A stretch of 64,000 nt of DNA, from positions 30,566,001 to 30,630,000 of the forward strand of contig OX485804.1 in NCBI GenBank assembly GCA_950295325.1, given 5' to 3'. The DNA comes from Polytrichum commune (Eukaryota; Streptophyta; Polytrichopsida; Polytrichales; Polytrichaceae). The stretch's first letter is position 1; the number at the start of each line of letters is the position of its first letter. The notes beneath the pieces were generated by a model. It was not told the origin of the DNA and did not search any database. It saw nothing but the letters and a program-made list of their open reading frames with translations. Positions 31,770 through 44,549 of the stretch are shown piece after piece. A program made the translations under genes and the position numbers.

Positions 31770-34255
31770 AGTGGACCAAAAAGTGCTCTTGAATCTTAAA
31801 ACCTTAGTTTTTGGGTCAAAAGCTTAAAAGTAGTAGCCAATTGTTGCTTAAATTGAAATTATTTCATGGTGACTTATATTTTTGTGTTTAAGTACTCAAA
31901 TGTAGAATACCAAGATGAGATCTTCAAAACTTATCATTAAAAGCATATGGCTAGATTTGGTTTTGAATGTAAATTTCATGACCTTAATTATTTTGAACTT
32001 GATTTTCTCTCTTCATATTACTTGAATTTATTATACACTTGAGGTCATCATCAAATTTTCTGTAGAAAATATTCCATTCAATGTAAAATTATCATATTTT
32101 AAATAATGTTTTTGACAATTACTTATTCCATACCACCACTTACATTGTCTTCTAAAATATGTAAACTTTTTTGAGATTATTTCTGTCAACATAAATACTT
32201 GTCTTTTTAGACAAATATGTTTTTAAAAATCTTATGATTTTCTTTTCAAAAAAATCAAATTTCATTATATTATGTTCAATCACTTTCACCTTAAACATGT
32301 CCACTTTACCACGCTTGCACCCATCGGTCAACTCCAGTCCATAAATCAACCTTGTACTTTATTTGTACCTCATTGTGCAAAAGGTAATTTAAGTGGTTTC
32401 AAACATATTTGAATTTGATTGGCAACATGGATATGCGAATGGATGTGATGTGATGACCCCTAAATATAATTCTTTTGATTACACTTAGATCAAAATATTA
32501 CCTCTTGGATCACTTGACTTCCCCAAAAAAATTAGAATAAAGAAATTTCAAAAGAACCTAATTCGGTAGATCTTGTTGGCTACACACAATGAGTTTAAGT
32601 AATATAGATGGTACGAAATTATAACTTATAACTCCAAACAAATACAAATATTCTCAAGGACTGTTGAAATAGGAGTCCAAAGAATTCTAGAGTTGTCTAC
32701 CCAAGTTAGCAATTGTCATCTAATCCAAATTCCCTACTAACTTTTGAAAACTAACAATTTTATTAACACCAAATTATAAAGAGTTCTCTAATAAGAAATG
32801 AAACAATAATGATGCATAACGTTTAGCAACATACTAGGCAAGAGGCCACTCTAACCCTAACCATGTTCATTCGGCACTAGTAACCCTAATTCTCTTTAAG
32901 GTCCCAATGGTAAGTGAAGCTCCCAAGTGAAAATGGATGTATTTTAGATGTACATAACATAGATGAAAAGAATTTTAGCATTGACTACCTCTTTAATATG
33001 ACAAATTGGAGATTCTAAATGTCGCATTATCAAGTGTCGTAGTCGTATAAAAGAGGGAGTTTTGAACGAAAAAATTTGGTCGCGCAAAAATGTGTTGTAA
33101 TATCGAGGGTGTCATATAAACGAATGTCATATTAACGAGGGTAGACTGTAGTAGCAATTGGTCAACTTACTTATTTCTCTAGGTTGACTTAAAGTAGTTG
33201 GCTAGCTCGTTGTTTGCTACTAGCAATTGACTTCAAGAAAAACCAAAAATCAACAAATCCTTGATTGGGAGATCTTCTAGCCAACAAGATCTATCGTTTT
33301 GGAGTTCTATTAAAAAAAATCTTTGAAGTTGACTATTATGTCAACAACAAAATAACAATTGACTAGGGGATTGACTATGTCAATTTACCCCTAGATAAAA
33401 TGTAAGACTTACCCTTGTTGACATTTTTTTTTTGTTCCACTATCACATCGCCACCAAAAGATGTAGCCAACATGACAAACGTTAATGTGTAATCAATGAT
33501 TGGCACATGCATGATTATAGATGAGAGAATGAGCTAAAAAAACATGGTTTCAAGATATGTACAACATAGTTTCCCCCCACCCCAAAAAGAGTTAATGGAT
33601 TGTAGTTCAATCTCAAGGTTGAGTCCCAAAGGCATCTTTGTGGAGAGGGGGAGAGCAATGGAAATATCCTCTTTTGAGTCCCACTCGTGTATCTGCTTGA
33701 ATGATTTATTTAATTACATGGTACAAGTTTCATGACGTTCCTCAATTAACCACAAAGTTCATATCATGGCATCTCAACTCTCTCAATTTGAAATGCTCAA
33801 CCTTTATCTTAACAACTTCCTCTATCGTTTTTGGTATCGGTATCGGTTCAAGACATTGAGTTGGGATTTGTTTGTTGACTCACACCTTGAAATTGAGATT
33901 TAAAATTTGTAATTTGACCATGTTGTGGGAGGGTCCTAGTTACCATCTTTGTCATTGTTTGGGATTTATGGGCTCCAAGAATTCGGCGATTGGAGGCCAA
34001 AACTAGCACATATTGAATCTTTGCAAATCATGTCTTCACTTATGTAAGTCTTCCAAGAAGTTCACAACAATCCATTGTTTGTGGTTGAGGGTTGGCGGCG
34101 GTTAGTTTCCAATGTAACGGTTTCAAGGTATACTTTCATGCAAGCTACGCATCCCCATAAAATCCTATCCTGAACTTGCGGTCCAAATTTTTTGTTGTAG
34201 CTGTAGATAATATTGATTCATATAAATAATCCCTAAGGTCAGCTGAACGCTCCTA
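31770..34255. other. AT-rich sequence, no gene recognised
   Basis: No domain, RNA gene or clear transposon end. Around 33025-33150 repeated phrases (GTCGTAGTCGTATAAAAG, TAATATCGAGGGTGTC, ATTAACGAGGGTAGACTG) look like a decayed element edge. Confidence 0.4.
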
Positions 34256-34269
34256 CCTTATCGGGATTG

Positions 34270-34405
34270 TGGGGTTTAAAACACACTTCCCATTTGACAC
34301 GGGTGATCATTATAACATGTGTTCATTTACATGTGTTGAATCCAATCTATGACCATGTCATGTCATAATGACCGCCTATGTCAAATGGGAAGTGTGTTCT
34401 AGGGC
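34270..34405. mobile_element. Inverted repeat, CACTA-MITE-like hairpin
   Basis: Left arm AAACACACTTCCCATTTGAC.., right arm GTCAAATGGGAAGTGTGTTC; arms ~45 bases with a short centre. 39251-39335 is a related half copy that begins CACTACTAGAAAAC and so supplies the family's terminus. Confidence 0.75.
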
Positions 34406-34691
34406 CACATTATCTAGTGGTTAATCATAATTTACTTGAATATTGAGTGGTGGAATATACCACATCCAATAGAAGAAGTCATGGTAAAAAAAACACATGA
34501 TTTTCATCATTATATGATGAAAATCATAGAAGGGGCTATCCCCATGTGCACCCATTTCCGGATAGGCATGTATGACCCTTAGCATGTGGTGACCCGGGTC
34601 TTTGAAATTAGTAAATTGTATGATGCCTCTTATAAACATTAAATGTCTCAGTTGATGTTTCACTCTTCCATCAATAAGAACATGATCGCCA

Positions 34692-34726
34692 AAAACCCTA
34701 AACCCTAAACCCTAAACCCTAAACCC
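34692..34726. repeat. Interstitial telomere-type repeat
   Basis: About 4.5 units of CCCTAAA, the complement of plant TTTAGGG. A second short tract lies at 37768-37798. Confidence 0.93.
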
Positions 34727-34729
34727 ATA

Positions 34730-37700
34730 CACCAAATACTAACACAAAAGGTTGTTAAATTGGGTAACATAATTTACTCTAGAGGGGATTAGTCTCATAT
34801 ATGTCCCCTCTTTCTTGTGCTCTACCCCAAATTGCTTTTGAGGTTTTTTTTGTTTTTTTTTGTTTTAGATTATTTACTGGATTTGTGGATGTGATCTGTA
34901 ATATCAACCAGGGCCTCAATGACAATAAACAGTCCTATTTAATTACTTGATAAGGAGAGAGATCCATATTTTCCGAAAAGACATTTTCAATTCTAAATCT
35001 CAAGCAACGTTATCATATAAGGCTCTGGATTCACTCACACAAAATCCGGTTATCTTGGTACACTTTCCCTTGCAAGAGCCAACTCCGCTTTTCAGGGAAG
35101 TGCTTTTGTTTGATTTTATCACGACCCCATGTCGGGTGCCGTTGGATCTTTTGGAAGATGTTATGGTCTAAATTAGTATGGGTGAGGAATCAATGTGGGA
35201 ATAATTAGCACGGGCCACACTAATTTTCTAGTCAAGGTGGAATTAATGTGGATCTCAAATCCTAAGTCTCTTCCTAAGTCTTAACAAAGACTTCCTGTCA
35301 ACATGTTGAATATTAATTATAAGACAAAAGTAGCACAAAATGAAATAATCCACATAATTTTTTACTAGAAATTTAACGGGGGCTGAAATTAAATTTGGCC
35401 CACATCGATTCTCACTATGAGAATTAGTGGGCCCTAGAGAATTATTGTGACCCACGGTAACATGACGATTTAGTGTAGTCGTTCTTTAGTTACATCGTTG
35501 TTGGGAATTTCCGGATTTTGAGATGCAAGAGTTCATTGAGTTTGACCACATGTTGCCCCCATCATGTTGTTTGGTCATATTGGTGAGCTAGTGTCACTCA
35601 ATGACGCACTCGTCCCTAACATGATCGCCAAAATGTTAAGGGTCCGCTTCACCAGGATGAGGCAAGACACAAATCAACCAACATGTAAATTGTAGACACA
35701 TGATATCACTCCTAAGCATACACAATAGAGTTAACCGAAAAAAGTATGGGGGATCAATCGGGGTCGAATTGCCTTAACAATCATTTGTTTGGGTGTAACT
35801 AGAAAGTCTTGGAGGGCTTCTTTGAGTTTAAGAAGCCTACATACTATATCTTTATATGATTAAGAATTATCTCGTTTTCTTTGCCATCTATGTGCTCATG
35901 CATCTCTTTGCTCCTCTCGGCACTCATGTACTCCTCAAATAGAATGAACCTTAAGAAAAAACTCAAAATTTGTTTGCCACAAAATTGAGCATAACGACTT
36001 CCCTCCCTAGTTTTATTTTTAGGTTACTGACACAAATGTTGGAAGTGGAAAATATGAAAAACTTTGTCAAAAAACTTGGGTGGATCCCTACTTTGGTGGC
36101 ATTTTGATTGACTCCAATATGAACACAAAAAAGATACTCATAAAAAGACGAAGGGAACAATTACCAGAGTCAAGGAGAGAACAACTAGCTTCAACTGGGT
36201 TGAGAAATGTCCAAACTATCCATCATGTCACATTCGTGGGCACTATAACGGAATGATTCATCAAAATACATCCCTAGTAGAGCCCTCACACAAATACTCT
36301 ATACATCAAGGTCCCCACTCTCCAAAACGTCATGGAAGACCGGCTTGCAATGGGAGATCTCAATATCCACGAAGCACATGATGAAATCTAGATTTTCACT
36401 AGAATCAAGTGGGTGAGCATCCTACATGGAAACTAACCCTAAGTGAGATCACCACAAAACTAATCTTATTGCATGTGACATTAGCAATAGTATGGAAAAT
36501 GGCTCTTTTGAACACTAGGCTTCCACACAAATTTTTTTGAGTCGAAATCTAAGGTAGAGGGTGCTTAAACCAACACTTTAAGCTATTGCACATACATATG
36601 GCTATGTGGTTGATATATAAAATATATATTCATATTAGCGATTGGGCTAAACATAGGTATCAAGAAAGAAAAAATATTTTTAGTCTCAATTGAATATTCG
36701 ATGAATATTCAAAGTCAAAACTACTAGCTTCCTTATACCAATCCATAGGCCCCGTGTATGGCAACCTCGCATATGATGAGTACCCCCACCTTCATTGCCT
36801 ATAACCAACAAAACATAGCTGGGTACTAGACCCAAACTACATCAAAGCCCAAGTAGTAATGATATGCAAAGCCACACGGCTACCTCTATGATCCCTCCCT
36901 GTTCGCTTGCAAAACCATCACCTTGCATCCCGGGAACCGACCCCCTTGCATCCCGGGAAATCACCCTTTTGTGCTTTGTTGGCCTACCTCCTTGGCGTTG
37001 TGAATAGAATGGCTAGAATAGGCATTGCCAAGCCACCCTAATCCCACCTTGAACCAACCCGAGATAGACTGGAGACCGTTAACTTACATACCCTACATGA
37101 AGGTCATGGAGGCCGCTATGAGGTGGCACCACTAATGGCACCTAAAACCGTCACTTTGTGGGCCCAGACACTCCTACACTGTCGGGTACGGTTCAAGGTT
37201 GTAGAGTGTTGGCAATTGGGAGGCGTTTATAGGTGTTGGTTTTGAATGGGGTGTTGGTTTTAGCACCGTCTACCTTATGCTCTTTTGCATCACAGTTGAA
37301 GCCATCTTGTCATTTGGGCGAACACTAATTTTGTGTTATTAATCTTCAAGATTATAACAACATTTTTGTGGGCCATGATGCCGTCTTGCTATTTTGTTGG
37401 TAACCCAAAATGCTATTTTGGGTTAGGTCATTTGAAAGAGCCTTGTTTTGTACTTGTGTGACGACCTTTCATTAAATGAAGGTGCTATCCCTCTTTTATG
37501 GATCACTTCTTGCACCGCCTCGTTGAGAGCATGCATATCCCCAATTAGCCCTATGATTGGGCAAAGTTGGCGCTCTTCTAAAAATGCTCTCACGTCCTTT
37601 CAACACCGTTGTCATAAACAACCGAAACGGTGCTATTTTATACTGGACGTCTAATACGATTAACCGGCTTTCACAATGACTTACTCGATGGCGGACCCAT

Positions 37701-37765
37701 TGTGCTCACTCGTTGACGGCTCAAGGATTGAAAACATGTGTCACCAAAAGGAAGGTGATGCTTGA
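34730..37765. other. No gene recognised
   Basis: Short frames only. TTGCATCCCGGGAA is repeated in tandem near 36925-36960. Nothing else stands out. Confidence 0.4.
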
Positions 37766-37767
37766 AG

Positions 37768-37798
37768 ACCCTAAACCCTGAACCCTAAACCCTAAACT
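37768..37798. repeat. Second interstitial telomere-type repeat
   Basis: CCCTAAACCCTGAACCCTAAACCCTAAACT is broken into pieces of CCCTAAA with one CCCTGAA unit. Confidence 0.85.
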
Positions 37799-37799
37799 C

Positions 37800-38630
37800 A
37801 GCACCCTACAGATCACTTATAACAAACATTCCACTGATTCACTGGTGACTTAGTTGGAAAATCATGACATGGTGCTTAATTAAGTAACCGAGATTGATTG
37901 ATCTTCCCGTTACTTAACAATATATTTCTGTGGCTCTTATGAGCTGGGAAGGCCACTTTCATGTCATTCGTTCAGTTACGCAGCCACTTGCCATCTCCAG
38001 GAATCCTCAGTTATCCGGGCCTAAGGACCGATGACGTAATTGGGGCATTTGCAGTGAGTGGCTCACTCATGCGATGCTAAACATTGGTTGAGTGGTACAG
38101 ACATACCCCACATTCTGATAACCTGGATTCTGGACCCTGGATGGGAGCCGTGTAGAAATGAAGCCTTAAGTTTTCCAACACTTAACTGAAGTGCATGAAG
38201 GGCAAGTGGCACACTATATACCTAACATACTGACATTGATTAGTTATCAAGTAGAGAGTTTGTGTGTGTCTGAACGGCTATGTTAACTTATGTTATGGCC
38301 ATGCTTGTGGTCAGGAGCAGCCCTTACGTTAGTATTTGTTTGGAAAATGAGTAGTATGTTTGAGTACATGTTCAGTTCATAAGTATGCAGTCAGGGTGGC
38401 GAGCTTGAGATTCTTTGTGGACTTTGACCTTTAAACACTCAAGCCTGCACATTCCATTGTCGGGTACCTCCAACACCAGTGCTGAGAATTTATCAAAAGA
38501 GGGTTTTCCCCCCTTCAAACGCAACTCTACGGACGTGAACTAGACTATCATAAATGCTTTTCGTGAAAATTTGAAGTCGATCGGACCACATTTGCTAGGT
38601 CAGGTTCACATATGAACACGGCCTTCATCA
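37800..38630. other. No gene recognised
   Basis: Composition is closer to 45% GC than most of the window, but I see no frame or RNA of note. Confidence 0.35.
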
Positions 38631-38637
38631 AGCAATG

Positions 38638-38750
38638 AAATTGGAAGTCAAAAATATTACAAAATCCTCATTAGCATTGAGGTTGTAATTCATGTGACTT
38701 ACCATTTGACATTGTCTCTTGTCATTCTAAAATGAACTTATATTAGCCTC
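38638..38750 (+). mobile_element. Fragment of the foldback family
   Basis: GGAAGTCAAAAATATTACAA, CTCATTAGCATTGAGGTTGT and GTCATTCTAAAATG match the inner left arm of the element at 20994-22104. Confidence 0.75.
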
Positions 38751-38929
38751 AAAATTTTGACCAAACATATGGAAACATAAATGCTCAATTTTCGGTTGCC
38801 GAGGTTAGCCGCGGGTGCCGGATTGCGCGCCCCACCATTGACACCCCCTATCCCCCATGATGGCGTCATGGCTCAACTGGTTGGGTCCACACATTTGGCA
38901 TGAGCCCTAGCCCTATCTGGGCTCCGAGT

Positions 38930-39060
38930 CCCAATCATGTTAGCAAATTCCAACATGGAGGCAAGTGCCAACTTTTGAGCCTCAAGAAACCATTAAAGTA
39001 TGGTTTTATATCATTAAAGTTGGATCTTGATTATTTTATGCAAAAATATTTGCAAGACTT
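38930..39060 (+). repeat. Dispersed repeat, copy 2
   Basis: Same order of phrases as 30815-30965, ending GATCTTGATTATTTTATGC. Confidence 0.75.
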
Positions 39061-39250
39061 ATGTTGAGAGTTGGGTCAAACAAAATGCCAACCCTACACA
39101 CAAGTCCCAAGCCTCACCCCCAAAAATTGTATGCATCCATGTCATACGTGGGACTTAAGACTTGGGGCCCTGTGTGAACCGGCCATAAAGGATCGATTAC
39201 CTTGTTGGGTCTTGTTTGGGTAAGGGTCACAACTAGTAGCAACTGACAAC

Positions 39251-39335
39251 CACTACTAGAAAACATGGCCTTAGAACACCACTTCCCATTTGATATATAT
39301 GGGCAGTCATTACAACATGACCTCGTTCAACTATA
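39251..39335 (+). mobile_element. Half copy of a CACTA-type MITE
   Basis: CACTACTAGAAAACATGGCC at the start, then ACCACTTCCCATTTGATAT matching the arm of 34270-34405. Confidence 0.6.
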
Positions 39336-39339
39336 GTGT

Positions 39340-41735
39340 CCAAACAACCAATTTGACCTTTGTTGGTAAGAAATGAGATCTATAGTAAAACGTTATAGCA
39401 CAACATAACATCCAATAATAAGTGATACTAAATGCCATAAACAATGTAGTGGGTTGGATTTGTGTCATGAAGATAACAAAAGCAAGCAACCAACCACATT
39501 TTAGTTGCTTATTAGAATATGGAGGGCCATGACTCATGGGCCACTAGACTTTCCATGCACCTGCTAAACACAAAAGCTAATAATGGCCGGTTGGCACATA
39601 TGAACCCTACCCCACTGGATGTCATCAAAATTTGTTCTTACTCCACCATAGTCTAGTGGGTGAGCAACATACATGGAAAACCACCCTAAATTTATCACTA
39701 ATGTCAATATATACTAAATTCCAATTGTCACATCATGGGTCGTATGCCCTTAGCATTGATGGGAGGTCATTTTGAAACGAGGAGAGTTTTGGGGGACAAA
39801 CTTAGGTGCATCCATTCCAATTCGGTGTATTCTTAAGATGTGGTATCCCGTGATATACATATATACGAGATTGGATGAAGATGGATGCAAATCGTGACAT
39901 GTGTCCACATGAGTTGGCAAATCGAGTCAATGACAAGTGGGTGGAGGCTCCAACGTGGGTAGGGCCATAGACTTGTCAATTTTTAGACTCTAATGAATCA
40001 TATATAAGGGGTTAGAAGCAAGGATGTGGTCCTCATACTCATGTGATGTAGGGCAAAACTATAATACTTTGCTCAAGAAGCGCCTCATCCCACACAAAAA
40101 GTGGGGCATGGGAGCAAATTGGTTAATGTAACATCATATCCCTAGTTACCTTAAGTTTGAAGGCCGTTGAATTTGTTCCCTACCACAGGTGCCTCACTAT
40201 CTATCATAGTTTGTATATATACATGTGTCAAAGATTTTTTTGAGGGGTTATTCATCTTCTTTTTCTTTTCTTTCTAATACCCTTTTCTCCCTACTTCTAT
40301 TTTGCTCTATTTTCTTTGGTAATTTGAATCTATTTTTGTTTCATTTAAGATTGACCCTATGTTGATTCAAAGAATGGCTCTTTTGTGTTGTTTAAAATCA
40401 CCATATGTGTGTTGTTTTAAGGCACCCTTTATCAACATGCTTAATAACATCAAGCAACTCATTAACATAAGACATGGGCGGCCTTATGTTACTAAGTCTA
40501 TTGATAAAAGTTTGTTATGATTCATGACAAGGATACAACATGATGAACAAGAACACAACTACAAGAACACTACCAAACAATACAAAATAAACACTACAAT
40601 TAATATCATAATTAATCACTACAAGTTCACTACTAAACAATACAAAAACACTATAATAACACAAACAATCATTGCAAGAACACTACTAAGTGCTCGAGAG
40701 TTGAGGCTCTGAGTGGAAAAACCTTGTGACCTTTTGCAAGGTTTGTACCATCTTGAACACAATGCCCTATGTGTAGTTCTACAAAAAGTAATACACGACA
40801 CTATAGGGTATTGTATAGTATTTATAATGTAGTACATGAATAGAAATGATGCTATATTACATTTCAAGTTTTCAAGTTTTCTTGCTTGCACAGATAAAAA
40901 GTAGCCTATAATTGATATCACTCTATTTTTAATATTTTGCAAGTGAGTCACCCTTGGGCCCAACACGACCCTCTCTTGGTTCATAACATCCAAATGCTTG
41001 GATCCCATATTATGATTTATTCTAGTTTAGATATTCATTGAAGTCCTTGCATAAAAGAGTTCAAAGACATCTCTAAATAGGAAACTTAATTAACTTTTTA
41101 TGAGACAATTTGCTTTCAAGATTAGAGTTAATGGGGTTTTTGAACACATGGTTAAATGGCAAACTACCCAAAAACTTATTTTGGGTAGCCAACATTAGTA
41201 AGGGGCTTCATAGAATCATTATAACTGAAGTTTTTCTAAGATTACAATGGTGGGAATTGGTTTTGCAACCACCATCACTAACTTAGGCCAAAAAGTACAC
41301 TAAATATGATATTTAGTGTCATGTTCTATTTGGAATTACACAATGCTATATCTATTTACTATATATATATATATATATATATACCAACAAATGTGAAAAT
41401 GGTAGTTTGGACATTGTAGAACATGAACATCTTTACTTGGTAAAAAATCACATCAATAATAAAAATAGGGGATTGATATTTCCACACCTTTTTTGGCTAG
41501 ATTCACACCTTTTTGCCGGTTCGGTTGCCGTATCACTGAGGCGCTATATATGAGATTCTTCATGGTGCATCCGGACCGTTGATCTACCAAGGCCCATCCA
41601 AGGGCCTCAATGATCCTAGGTGGCGGTGGGGTGGGGGTGGGGGTGGTGCTTGCCACCAAGGCGGGGTGGGGCCGTGGGCCTCATGTCTTTTTTGGGGAGG
41701 CCGGATTTAGGGTGGTGTCGGGCCCAGTGGCTAGG
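39340..41735. other. No gene recognised
   Basis: AT-rich, with a (TA)n microsatellite at 41360-41383. The frames at 40524-40712 (plus) and 40619-41008 (minus) overlap and show low-complexity Asn/Thr/Ile composition. 41285-41330 has ACTAAAT pieces of CACTA-MITE type. Confidence 0.4.
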
Positions 41736-41737
41736 CC

Positions 41738-41862
41738 TACTTATTATATAACTAGTTGCTTACCCTTACTCTACTTACTAAATAACTAGTTGGTCAGCCT
41801 TACTCTACTTACTAAATGACTAGTTGGTTACCCTTACTCTACTTACTAAATAACTAGTTGGT
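41738..41862. repeat. Tandem repeat, ~42-bp unit
   Basis: Three copies of TACTCTACTTACTAAATAAC plus TAGTTGGTTACCCT, with a diverged leading unit. Confidence 0.92.
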
Positions 41863-41869
41863 TTATAAT

Positions 41870-43800
41870 CATAAAAGAAAATCACAAGTTGAGATATCGC
41901 ATGCCGTATGTCCGGCACATGTAATATGTCCGTAGCATGGACACCCGTAACAACCTAACAAACTTCATGTCAATAACTGGTTGGTGAATGACCATACATT
42001 GAAAATTGAGATGTACGGTTGTTCAAAGTACATCTTGAAAACGGTGGTTGGACGACAACTATATTAAAATCTCGTTGGTTGGTATCCAACTTTTTATTTT
42101 TAAGACTAGCGGGTTCTCCATTTGTCTTTAACAACAACAATGTAGCAAAAGGGTGGTTTGAGATGACCCTAAACTACCGGATGATGGTGGAGAGGTACCC
42201 AAACCGAACATAGTGGTTGGCAGTTCAATTCCCGGCTGCGAAATCGTCTCTCTACTTGACGGGAAACTAGCTAGGTGGTCAAATGCCTCCCGTGTTCCTC
42301 ACCAAAAAACAATGTAACAAAAAAAGGGTGGGAGGGTGGGAGGGTGGGAGAGGGAAGGAATCCTATGTGTGAATAGAAACCCATGCTTTGTCCCCACTTT
42401 ATCATATCATCTCTTGGACCACTTTGTGAACAATGTTACCCAATTGAACCCAAACTTTGGTTTTGGGAATGGACAATCTTGCCATGATTTTCGATTGATG
42501 TGCAAGTGAGCTCAAAAGAAGAAGAAGAAGAAAAAGAAAAAGAAAAGGAAAGTGAATAGAAATCTCATTCATCCTTATATTTCTTACTGTGGTTTTGGAC
42601 CCGTACAACTTAAGGTTGCAAAGCTAGACACAACCTCTTGATCATTAGAGAGGTAAGACACGGTACCTAGTGTGATGAAGTTCGGGGTCATAGCACCAAG
42701 AGTCCAAGTATTTAAGAGGAACACATAAAAATAATCATAGCACACAATTAAGTCAAGGAATTAGGTATAATGAACTATCAGGTATGTGGGTTATATCGAA
42801 TCCTACAAGTCCCATGGTCACCTACTAAAGCATGAAACATTAAGGTTGTTATATATGAAGTCGTGCATGTGTGTGCAGACATTGTACTCTTTAAATTCAA
42901 ACGTACCATCCACAACAAACATTGCATTAAATTGAATGTTGTACTCCACGTCACAAGAATGCAACATACAAGTAACGGGCTCACAATAATGTTGGTACCT
43001 GGATATGGGCATTACTTTTATTTTACTTTATGTCACAAGAAGGTACAGTAGGACCAAGTTGTTGAATGATTGCTCCAAATACCCAACAGAAGTCGGCACT
43101 TGAAAAGTCTCTTTAAAATATTCTTAAAAGATAGGATCCAATTTTGGCCCTTTCTTGTAATTGATTTTTCAGTTTGGACCAGAAAAATAAAACTAAAAAA
43201 TAGGATCTAATTTCTTTCATCTTAGTGCCAAAGAACCGCTCAAAGGCACTTATTTTTCAAAGTGTTTCATTTGTAAGACTTGACGGGAAACGCCTATCCT
43301 TTATACATGTGTAGCAAAATAGTATTCACTACATATGTGGGATACGTATGCTTGAGATGAATCCCCGGCCAGGGATTCGTGGCACTCAAGTAAAGTCATC
43401 CGGTAACGAAAATCGGATGAGTCCATCAAGAAGCTCAGATGGAGCTTACTTTAGTGAAACACCTCCGAGTTGGCATGTAAGACCTATTTTCTCCCTCATA
43501 GTTATTTTATAAATATTAAATTAGTTGGCAAGGGGCAATGATGTGGCCTTGGATGCTCTAAGCTTATTTTCTAACCTCCCATTAGTTGTTTCCAAGGCCA
43601 TGATGTGGCTTTGAATTCCACATGGTTATTTTGATAAATATCACAAGATATCAACATGTGCAATATATAATTATGACGTGTTGTCATGGACTTTTTTTTT
43701 GTTCATAATTCATTTATTTTGCACGGGTGTGATTGCTCAAACATTTGTAATATGTCAAAATAATATATATCACCTTATGATAAATTGGTGGACCAAAAAT
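41870..43800. other. No gene recognised; one pol III box-B-like phrase
   Basis: GGCAGTTCAATTCCCGGCTG at 42219-42238 resembles a tRNA box B. No convincing box A lies at the right distance upstream, so a SINE or tRNA cannot be called. A (GGGTGGGA) run is at ~42325-42355 and an A/G microsatellite at 42515-42550. Confidence 0.4.
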
Positions 43801-43807
43801 TATTATT

Positions 43808-43809
<2 letters not shown>

Positions 43810-43852
<43 letters not shown>
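43810..43852. repeat. (GTT)14 microsatellite
   Basis: Uninterrupted GTT run preceded by ATT units. The frame 43678-43941 reads it as poly-Cys and is not a gene. Confidence 0.97.
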
Positions 43853-43853
<1 letters not shown>

Positions 43854-44149
43854 TAAAATAAATAATATACACCATGTGATTTTAAAGATAATAAAATATG
43901 TGATGAGGATAAATTATTACAATAATTCAGATAGGTTATAGTCAGAAACTTATGATTTTTTGAGTATACCCCATCCATAACGTTGTCCCACAAGTCTAAT
44001 TCCAAATAACATATCATTTATTTATACCTTATATTATATTACCTAAAAAAATAAAGTTGATAATTATGTTTTTTTGTTATATATTTTATATTCTATCTTC
44101 ATTGTTTCATTTTGGTCATCTTATAAACACTTGCACTAATCTATCATTA

Positions 44150-44314
44150 GAATGACAAAGATAATTTTAAATATTAAGTCACAAAATTATAACCTCAATG
44201 TTAATGAGGAGTTTGTAATGTTTTTGACCTCCAGATTAATTACGTGCTTCATTGATGGTTTCACTTCCGGAATGAAATCCCAATCAATTGATTATTTACT
44301 AATTGGAAGTGCAC

Positions 44315-44345
<31 letters not shown>

Positions 44346-44543
44346 TAGACCTTGAAGGTGAGGTGCACTCAACATGGGATTTGTAGTCAAGCGGCCTTCA
44401 AGAATGCAAGGGCAATGTTTTTTTCGAAGTTGGGCAAGGCGGACAACAGTTTTCGGTCGGGTTTAGAAAATTTCTCTAGAAGGTTGCCCCAACCCGGATT
44501 TGATACCTCCGAAAGTTCGTGAGGGGATATTTAACGTCCGCCC
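44150..44543 (-). mobile_element. Half of a foldback-family element
   Basis: Matches the right arm of 20994-22104 in order: CCTCAATGTTAATGAG, TCCCAATCAATTG, (TA)n at 44315-44338, GACCTTGAAGGTGAGGTGCA, CAAGAATGCAAGGGCAATG. It ends TTTAACGTCCGCCC, which mirrors the GGACGTTAAAG left end of that element and so defines the family terminus. The opposite arm is missing. Confidence 0.8.
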
Positions 44544-44549
44544 ATGTTA

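Noticed and set aside
42219-42238. tRNA or SINE at a box-B-like phrase
   Set aside because: No box A upstream and no recognisable tail or duplication.
43678-43941. Cysteine-rich protein
   Set aside because: The poly-Cys run is a (GTT)n microsatellite read in one frame.
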